NCBI GenBank assembly: GCA_031376305.1
Contig: JANMDM010000181.1
Location: 1-16,834 of the forward strand
Length of the DNA: 16,834 bases
From: TMP-24 sp031376305
Lineage (GTDB): Bacteria; Pseudomonadota; Alphaproteobacteria; Rhodobacterales; Rhodobacteraceae
Direction of reading: 5' to 3'
The notes beneath the pieces were generated by a model. That model had not been told where the DNA came from. It saw nothing but the letters and a program-made list of their open reading frames with translations, and searched no databases. Shown piece by piece: positions 12,579 through 16,834 of the stretch. Position 1 is the stretch's first letter. Every line of letters begins with the position of its first letter. A program made the translations under genes and the position numbers.

Positions 12579-13682
12579 ATGAAAATCGCTTTCTATGCCC
12601 CGCTGAAAGCCCCGCATCATCCGGTTCCCTCGGGCGACCGGCTGATGGCACGCTTGCTGTTCGCAGCTCTTGAACAAAGCGGCCATGACCTGGATCTGAT
12701 TTCTGATTTGCGCAGCTTTTTACCAAAACCAGATGCCGATATCTATTCCGGGGTGGAGAAACAGGCGCGGGCCGAAATTGAACGAATATCGCACCAGTGG
12801 CGGGCGGGAGCCCGGCCTGATCTGTGGTTTTGCTATCACCCCTATTACAAGGCCCCTGATCTTTTGGGGCCGGTTCTGGCGGCACGGCACGAAATTCCCT
12901 ATGTCACGGCGGAGACATCATATTCCGAACGGCGAAACATTGGCGACTGGGCGCGCATGCAGGAACATGTTCTTGACGGGATCAACCTGGCGGCGATCAA
13001 TATCTGTCTTACGAACAGAGATCGCAGCGGCATAGCCTTGGTTGCGCCAAAGGCGCAGGTGACGATGCTCCGCCCGTTCATAGACGCCACAGCCTTTTTG
13101 CGAAATGCGCCCCAGAGCAACCGTATCCCACAGCGGATGATTACGGTTGCGATGATGCGACCCGGAGACAAAATGCGAAGTTACCATTTGTTGGCAGACG
13201 CCTTGGCATGTGTTTCGACAAAAATCCCCTGGAGCCTTTCGATTGTCGGCGACGGTGCGATGAACGCCGAAGTCGTGTCGCTTTTTACGCGTTTTGAACC
13301 CGGCCAAATACTATGGCACGGGCAAGCCACCACCCTTCAGATTGCCGAACTTATGTCTGAAAGCGCCTTCTATGTTTGGCCCGGATATGGTGAGGCCTAC
13401 GGACTCGCGTATCTTGAGGCTCAGGCAGCGGGCCTTCCCATCCTTGCCCAAAACGTCGCCGGCGTATCGGAAGCCGTTCAAGATCACCTTACCGGGATTC
13501 TTGTCGAAGCTGACAATCCTGCTGCCTTCGCCTTTGGTATCGAACGACTTTTGACCAACCACCGCGAACGGGAAACCATGGGGGCAGCCGCACGCCAATT
13601 TGTCCTGGGCGAACGCACGCTGGAACATGCCGCCCGTCGGCTTGACGAAATTCTGACCGGGCTTTTGAGGAAAAAACCGTGA
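12579..13682 (+). CDS. Glycosyltransferase, GT4-like (GT-B fold)
   Basis: This 367-aa predicted cytosolic or membrane-associated enzyme transfers a sugar from an activated donor to a glycan or lipid acceptor. The start at 12579 is chosen because GGAGA lies about 10 bases upstream and MKIAFYAPLK is a typical first strand of the GT-B N-terminal domain. A 61-codon upstream extension overlaps the MFS gene and is Cys/Arg-rich, so it is rejected. The C-terminal domain shows ITVAMMRPGDKMRSYHLLADAL (about 188-209), LSIVGDGAMNAEV, and the donor-site GEAYGLAYLEAQAAGLPIL (271-289) with the EX7E pair Glu272/Glu280. The N-terminal half is less conserved, so donor and acceptor are unknown. Its last codons overlap the start of the deacetylase gene, so the two products probably act on the same polymer. 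Confidence 0.9.
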   Translation: MKIAFYAPLKAPHHPVPSGDRLMARLLFAALEQSGHDLDLISDLRSFLPKPDADIYSGVEKQARAEIERISHQWRAGARPDLWFCYHPYYKAPDLLGPVLAARHEIPYVTAETSYSERRNIGDWARMQEHVLDGINLAAINICLTNRDRSGIALVAPKAQVTMLRPFIDATAFLRNAPQSNRIPQRMITVAMMRPGDKMRSYHLLADALACVSTKIPWSLSIVGDGAMNAEVVSLFTRFEPGQILWHGQATTLQIAELMSESAFYVWPGYGEAYGLAYLEAQAAGLPILAQNVAGVSEAVQDHLTGILVEADNPAAFAFGIERLLTNHRERETMGAAARQFVLGERTLEHAARRLDEILTGLLRKKP

Positions 13683-14449
13683 TCGACCCTGCAATCTGGG
13701 GGCCGCTTAAACAGGAGCTGGGCCGGTGGAACCGTTGCGGCAAACGCGCGGTTCTCTGGCTGCGCGATGATGACACGGTCGAACCGACCGGTCCGTTAGA
13801 TCACTTGCTTGATTTGGCGCAGCGCCACGCAATTCCCCTGACCCTGGCAGTCATTCCGAAAGAGACGGGACACGCGCTTGTCCGTCGGCTGGATAGAAGC
13901 TTAGGGATATCGGTCGCGGTTCACGGGTGGTCGCATGAAAATCACGCGCCCCCCGGCGAAAAGAAGCAAGAGCTTGGCGGCCATCGTGCTATTGATATTA
14001 TCCTCGACGAGTTGCGCGCCGGTGCTTCTCACCTTGCCAATCTTCACGGTGACCGTTTCGTTTCCCTTCTCGTCCCACCGTGGAACCGAATTGACCCGCC
14101 CTTGCTGGCGCATCTTCCCAAAATTGGCTACACCGGGGTGTCAGTATTTGGCCCGGAAAAACCGTCCCCCCTCAGATCCGTCAATACGCATGTCGATCTG
14201 ATCGACTGGAAGTCCACCCGCGGCGGGCGCGATCCGGCAACACTTATCCAAGAGATCGTCGCACGGCTGAAGCACAATTTCGACACTGACGGCACGGTTG
14301 GACTTCTGACCCATCATCTGGTGCACGATCAAAATGCGTGGTCATTTCTTGAACAGCTGTTTGATCAAACCTCTGGGCATCCGGCCTGCCGTTGGACTGC
14401 AATTTCAGATATTTTCCAGACGCGCATGAACTTTACGAGCCCCCTCTGA
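13679..14449 (+). CDS. Polysaccharide deacetylase-like (NodB homology, CE4-type) protein
   Basis: This 256-aa protein has the motif order of the NodB/CE4 fold, metal-dependent enzymes that remove N- or O-acetyl groups from sugars. LRDDD (29-33) takes the place of the usual TFDD, HGWSHENH (82-89) fits the metal-binding H-x3-H box, and VPPWNR (132-137) fits the RxPW-type box. THHLVHD (211-217) lies where the last catalytic histidine is expected. The length and the altered first box fit a divergent subgroup often paired with glycosyltransferases. The start is GTG at 13679, overlapping the glycosyltransferase stop by 4 bases (GTGA), with GAGGA upstream, so translation should be coupled. No signal peptide is visible, so it would act in the cytoplasm, unlike most secreted CE4 enzymes. 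Confidence 0.85.
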   Translation: MIDPAIWGPLKQELGRWNRCGKRAVLWLRDDDTVEPTGPLDHLLDLAQRHAIPLTLAVIPKETGHALVRRLDRSLGISVAVHGWSHENHAPPGEKKQELGGHRAIDIILDELRAGASHLANLHGDRFVSLLVPPWNRIDPPLLAHLPKIGYTGVSVFGPEKPSPLRSVNTHVDLIDWKSTRGGRDPATLIQEIVARLKHNFDTDGTVGLLTHHLVHDQNAWSFLEQLFDQTSGHPACRWTAISDIFQTRMNFTSPL

Positions 14450-14470
14450 CCCGCCGTTAAGCCCAGAGAG

Positions 14471-14491
14471 TTTGCGCTGGAACCGCGCAAA
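14471..14491. terminator. Small hairpin between convergent genes
   Basis: TTTGCGC (14471-14477) and GCGCAAA (14485-14491) are perfect 7-base arms around a 7-base loop, in the 78-bp gap between the deacetylase stop and the MBL stop. Its place suits a two-way terminator, but neither strand has a proper T-run after the stem, so this is a weak call. Confidence 0.35.
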
Positions 14492-14527
14492 ACAGACGCG
14501 TTCGACCAAGCTGCGCAGACGATATGG

Positions 14528-15388
14528 CTATAAATCAATCGTCTGACCATCTCGCGCGAAAAAGGCACCGGCAAACTCAGCTTTCGCCATACGGTCAGCG
14601 TCGAGCAATTCAGCGTCGGTGCGCCACGGCGCATGATGCACGAATGCGACCTGCCGTGCACCGGCTTTTTTCGCCAGCAAGATTGCGTGTTGCCACGAGG
14701 AATGACCATAGCCGCGATGGGTTTCCATCTCATTGTCAGTATAGGTGCTGTCGTAAAGGAACAGATCACAGCCTTCGATCAGCCCCAGAACCGCCGGATC
14801 AAGAACGCCCGGCAGATGTTCCGTATCAGTGATTATCGCTGCCGCCCGCCCGCCCCATTCAACCCGGTAGCCAATCGCGCCGCCGGGGTGGTTGAGACTA
14901 GCGGTCTTGATGGCGACATCCGGGTGCGGGCGCAAGACATCGCCGGAGCGGAAGTCATGCGAATTCAGCCGCGCCGTGCAAATATCCGGTTCAACCGGGA
15001 ACCACGGCGGTCGCATGAAACCACTGATCATCTGCGCTGTCGTCATCCGGCCTTCAAGATGCCCGGACCAAAGGGCAATCGAGGCGTTCGGATCGAACAT
15101 CAACGAGAAAAAGGGTAAGCCAATAATATGGTCGTAGTGGCAGTGGCTGAAGAATAAATTAAAGGCTTTGATCCCTTCTGCCTTCAGCGCCTGCCCGGCG
15201 GGCAAAAGCCCGGATCCTGCGTCGAAAAGCAATACATGGTCACCGCAGCGCATCTCGATGCACATCGTGTTTCCGCCATAAACCCGAAACTGTTCGCCCG
15301 ATACCGGCAAACTGCCCCGAACGCCCCAAATGCGAATACGAAACGCGTTTTCGATTCCAGCTTTTTTTGGCCCTGCCAGTTCACGCAT
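14528..15388 (-). CDS. MBL-fold metallohydrolase
   Basis: This 286-aa cytosolic hydrolase of the metallo-beta-lactamase fold has a two-metal site. The first metal motif is SHCHYDHIIG (81-90; His82, His84, Asp86, His87), then NHPGG (His167), TDTEH (187-191, bridging Asp188) and His251 in AFVHHAP. The opening IRIWGVRGSLP (18-28) and the GGNTMCIEM stretch are typical of the RNase Z-like/phosphodiesterase-type branch often annotated only as 'MBL fold', some of which hydrolyse cyclic nucleotides. The first ATG (15388) has no good ribosome-binding sequence, and about 15 residues precede the conserved start of the fold. It faces the deacetylase gene and diverges from the phosphoesterase gene across 201 bp. 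No pathway can be given from the neighbours. Confidence 0.88.
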   Translation of the reverse strand: MRELAGPKKAGIENAFRIRIWGVRGSLPVSGEQFRVYGGNTMCIEMRCGDHVLLFDAGSGLLPAGQALKAEGIKAFNLFFSHCHYDHIIGLPFFSLMFDPNASIALWSGHLEGRMTTAQMISGFMRPPWFPVEPDICTARLNSHDFRSGDVLRPHPDVAIKTASLNHPGGAIGYRVEWGGRAAAIITDTEHLPGVLDPAVLGLIEGCDLFLYDSTYTDNEMETHRGYGHSSWQHAILLAKKAGARQVAFVHHAPWRTDAELLDADRMAKAEFAGAFFARDGQTIDL

Positions 15389-15589
15389 TACGGGAACCCG
15401 GAAGCTTTGTGTTTTTTCAGAAGCTTACGATTGAATGCAGGCATCCGGCTCTCTGATTCCAACCCCTCTTTGTCAGCTTAGCCAATCCATGCCGACCGCA
15501 GGTGTTTCAAGCTTAGTCATTTATCCGTGTATTCCAAGCCCTTATGCGTGTAGCAAGCCTGAAGGCGGTCAAAATGGAATTTCGAACCG

Positions 15590-16834
15590 ATGCAACCATC
15601 GATGCCTCCGCGGATTGCTGTCATTGCGGACGCACATTTCCATGATCTTTACGGCGATTATGGCCTTTCTGACGACAAGGGCGCCGCACCCGCCATGGCG
15701 GTCAGACGGCTGGCTGAAACTGCCCGCTCAACACGGGTGTTCAATGAGAGCCATTCTGCCCTCTGCCACACCCTGAACGATATCGCCGCGCGCAAGATCA
15801 AGCACGTTATCCTTCTGGGCGACTATTCGGACGACGGACAAATTGCCACGCTTTCGGGCCTGCGCCGGATTCTGGATGGGTATGCGCTCAGGTTTGGCAT
15901 GCGTTTTTTCGCGACAGTCGGCAATCATGACATTTTCGGACCCGACGGCCGCCACCGCACCAAACGCTTCCTCAATCACGAGGGTGGCTATGACATCGCC
16001 ACCAGCAATCCAAGATTTGATGACCCTGCCGCAGGGCGGATCGTCGTTTCCGACGCGATGTACTGCCGCGGCTATCCGGCCGGACTAAATGCGTTGCCCG
16101 ATCTGGGGTTTTTCGCCACCCCCACCGACCTGCATTGGGAAACGCCCTTCGGTGACCGGAACAATTCCTACAGCCGATTGTATCCGGTGATTTCTGACGA
16201 AGCAAAACCCTATCCACCGCTCATGGATGCCTCTTACCTGATCGAACCATTTCTTGGCGTTTGGGTGATGATGATCGACGCAAACGTGTTCAGGCCCTTC
16301 ACGCAGAGCGAGTTTGGCAAACACGACGAAGACTTTGCCGATAGCACGACCGCCGGTTGGAATGCGATGCTGACCCATAAGCCATTCGTTCTTGCCTGGA
16401 TGAAGGACGTCGCGGCACGGGCCGCCACACTTGGAAAACAGCTTCTGACGTTCTCGCACTATCCGGTTCTCGACCCGCTGGACGGAACGCGGGACGATGA
16501 ACGGGCCTTGCTTGGCGCCACGGGCCTTGCCCAAAGAATACCCGACCCGACTGTAGCAGAAGCGATGCTGGACACCGGTATTAAAGTGCATTTTAGCGGT
16601 CATCTTCATGTAAATGACACCGCGCGCTATCGTCGGGACGACCGATTCATCATCAATGTCAGTGTGCCGTCGCTGGTGGCATTCCCCGGCGCTTACAAGA
16701 TTATCGGAATTTCTGATGCGAAACTCGATGTTGAAACCGTTGAAATTGGCGCTATGCCGCTAAACCCGGATATCGCATCCTTGTACCGGCGCGAAATTTC
16801 ACAAACCGGCCTTAAGGCCAGCCGCCTTATGCAA
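15590..16834 (+). CDS. Calcineurin-like metallophosphoesterase (3' end outside window)
   Basis: An open frame of at least 415 codons continues past the window edge. The metal-binding motifs appear in the standard order: DAH (Asp14, His16), GDYSDDG (77-83), GNHD (111-114), a histidine in FSHYP (290) and GHLH (337-340). Together they define a two-metal phosphoesterase. Between GNHD and FSHYP is a long insert with GDRNNSYSRLYPV and DASYLIEPFLGVWVMMID, so it is larger than simple cAMP or nucleotide phosphodiesterases. The start is ATG at 15590 with GGA about 10 bases upstream; an in-frame ATG at 15602 would drop four residues. No signal peptide is seen, which suggests a cytosolic enzyme. The substrate is unknown, and the C-terminus is missing here. 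Confidence 0.88.
   Translation, partial: MQPSMPPRIAVIADAHFHDLYGDYGLSDDKGAAPAMAVRRLAETARSTRVFNESHSALCHTLNDIAARKIKHVILLGDYSDDGQIATLSGLRRILDGYALRFGMRFFATVGNHDIFGPDGRHRTKRFLNHEGGYDIATSNPRFDDPAAGRIVVSDAMYCRGYPAGLNALPDLGFFATPTDLHWETPFGDRNNSYSRLYPVISDEAKPYPPLMDASYLIEPFLGVWVMMIDANVFRPFTQSEFGKHDEDFADSTTAGWNAMLTHKPFVLAWMKDVAARAATLGKQLLTFSHYPVLDPLDGTRDDERALLGATGLAQRIPDPTVAEAMLDTGIKVHFSGHLHVNDTARYRRDDRFIINVSVPSLVAFPGAYKIIGISDAKLDVETVEIGAMPLNPDIASLYRREISQTGLKASRLMQ

Noticed and set aside
15389..15589. Regulatory or RNA gene in the divergent gap before the phosphoesterase
   Set aside because: Repeated AAGCTT/AGCTTA words are present, but I found no convincing promoter pair, hairpin with U-run or tRNA-like fold.
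1..16834. CRISPR arrays, tRNA/rRNA genes, insertion sequences, att sites
   Set aside because: No regularly spaced repeats, cloverleaf-like segments, transposase motifs or terminal inverted repeats with target duplications were seen on reading both strands.

Overview
The window looks like a chromosomal stretch from an alphaproteobacterium, most likely Rhodobacterales/Rhodobacteraceae. The reasons are GC-rich coding DNA, tightly packed genes with 4-bp ATGA or GTGA overlaps, UgpC/MalK-type sugar ABC modules next to Gfo/Idh/MocA and RpiR genes, and M81 peptidase/RidA pairs. The lineage is an inference; there is no rRNA or marker gene to prove it. I see no insertion sequence, tRNA, CRISPR array or phage gene.

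Layout. (1) Positions 1-5534, minus strand: a carbohydrate-uptake operon. In transcription order it encodes a Gfo/Idh/MocA oxidoreductase, two MalF/MalG-type permeases, a periplasmic binding protein, an ATPase, and the first 41 codons of a gene that may be a family-20 beta-N-acetylhexosaminidase. (2) 5535-5894: an AT-rich regulatory gap with a terminator for the upstream operon, a good sigma70-type promoter, and a 19-bp palindrome over its -10/start region that looks like an RpiR-type operator. (3) 5895-9137, minus strand: a second operon encoding an SDR dehydrogenase, an RpiR/SIS regulator, a PLP enzyme of the D-threonine aldolase/D-serine dehydratase family and a SnoaL-like small protein. 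(4) 9138-9441: a divergent control region with repeated ATGTAAA-type half-sites and a 13-bp-stem hairpin. (5) 9442-12487, plus strand: RidA, an MlrC-like M81 metallopeptidase and a YbjJ-like MFS transporter. (6) 12579-14449, plus strand: a GT4-like glycosyltransferase overlapping a NodB-like deacetylase. (7) 14528-15388, minus strand: an MBL-fold hydrolase. (8) 15590 to the window end, plus strand: a calcineurin-like metallophosphoesterase, cut by the edge.

How it may work together. Blocks 1, 3 and 5 read as one catabolic locus in three transcription units, probably under the RpiR protein encoded in the middle, because the same ATGTAAA heptamer recurs in both control regions. The sugar-type ABC system would bring in a glycan or glyco-conjugate. 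The Gfo and SDR enzymes would oxidise it. The PLP lyase would act on a D-configured (hydroxy)amino acid, RidA would clear the reactive enamine/imine, and the M81 enzyme would cut an unusual amide or peptide bond. The combination of sugar importer, D-amino-acid lyase and metallopeptidase suggests a substrate carrying both sugar and D-amino acid parts. The substrate itself cannot be read from the sequence. Blocks 6-8 look unrelated to this locus; block 6 suggests envelope or exopolysaccharide work.
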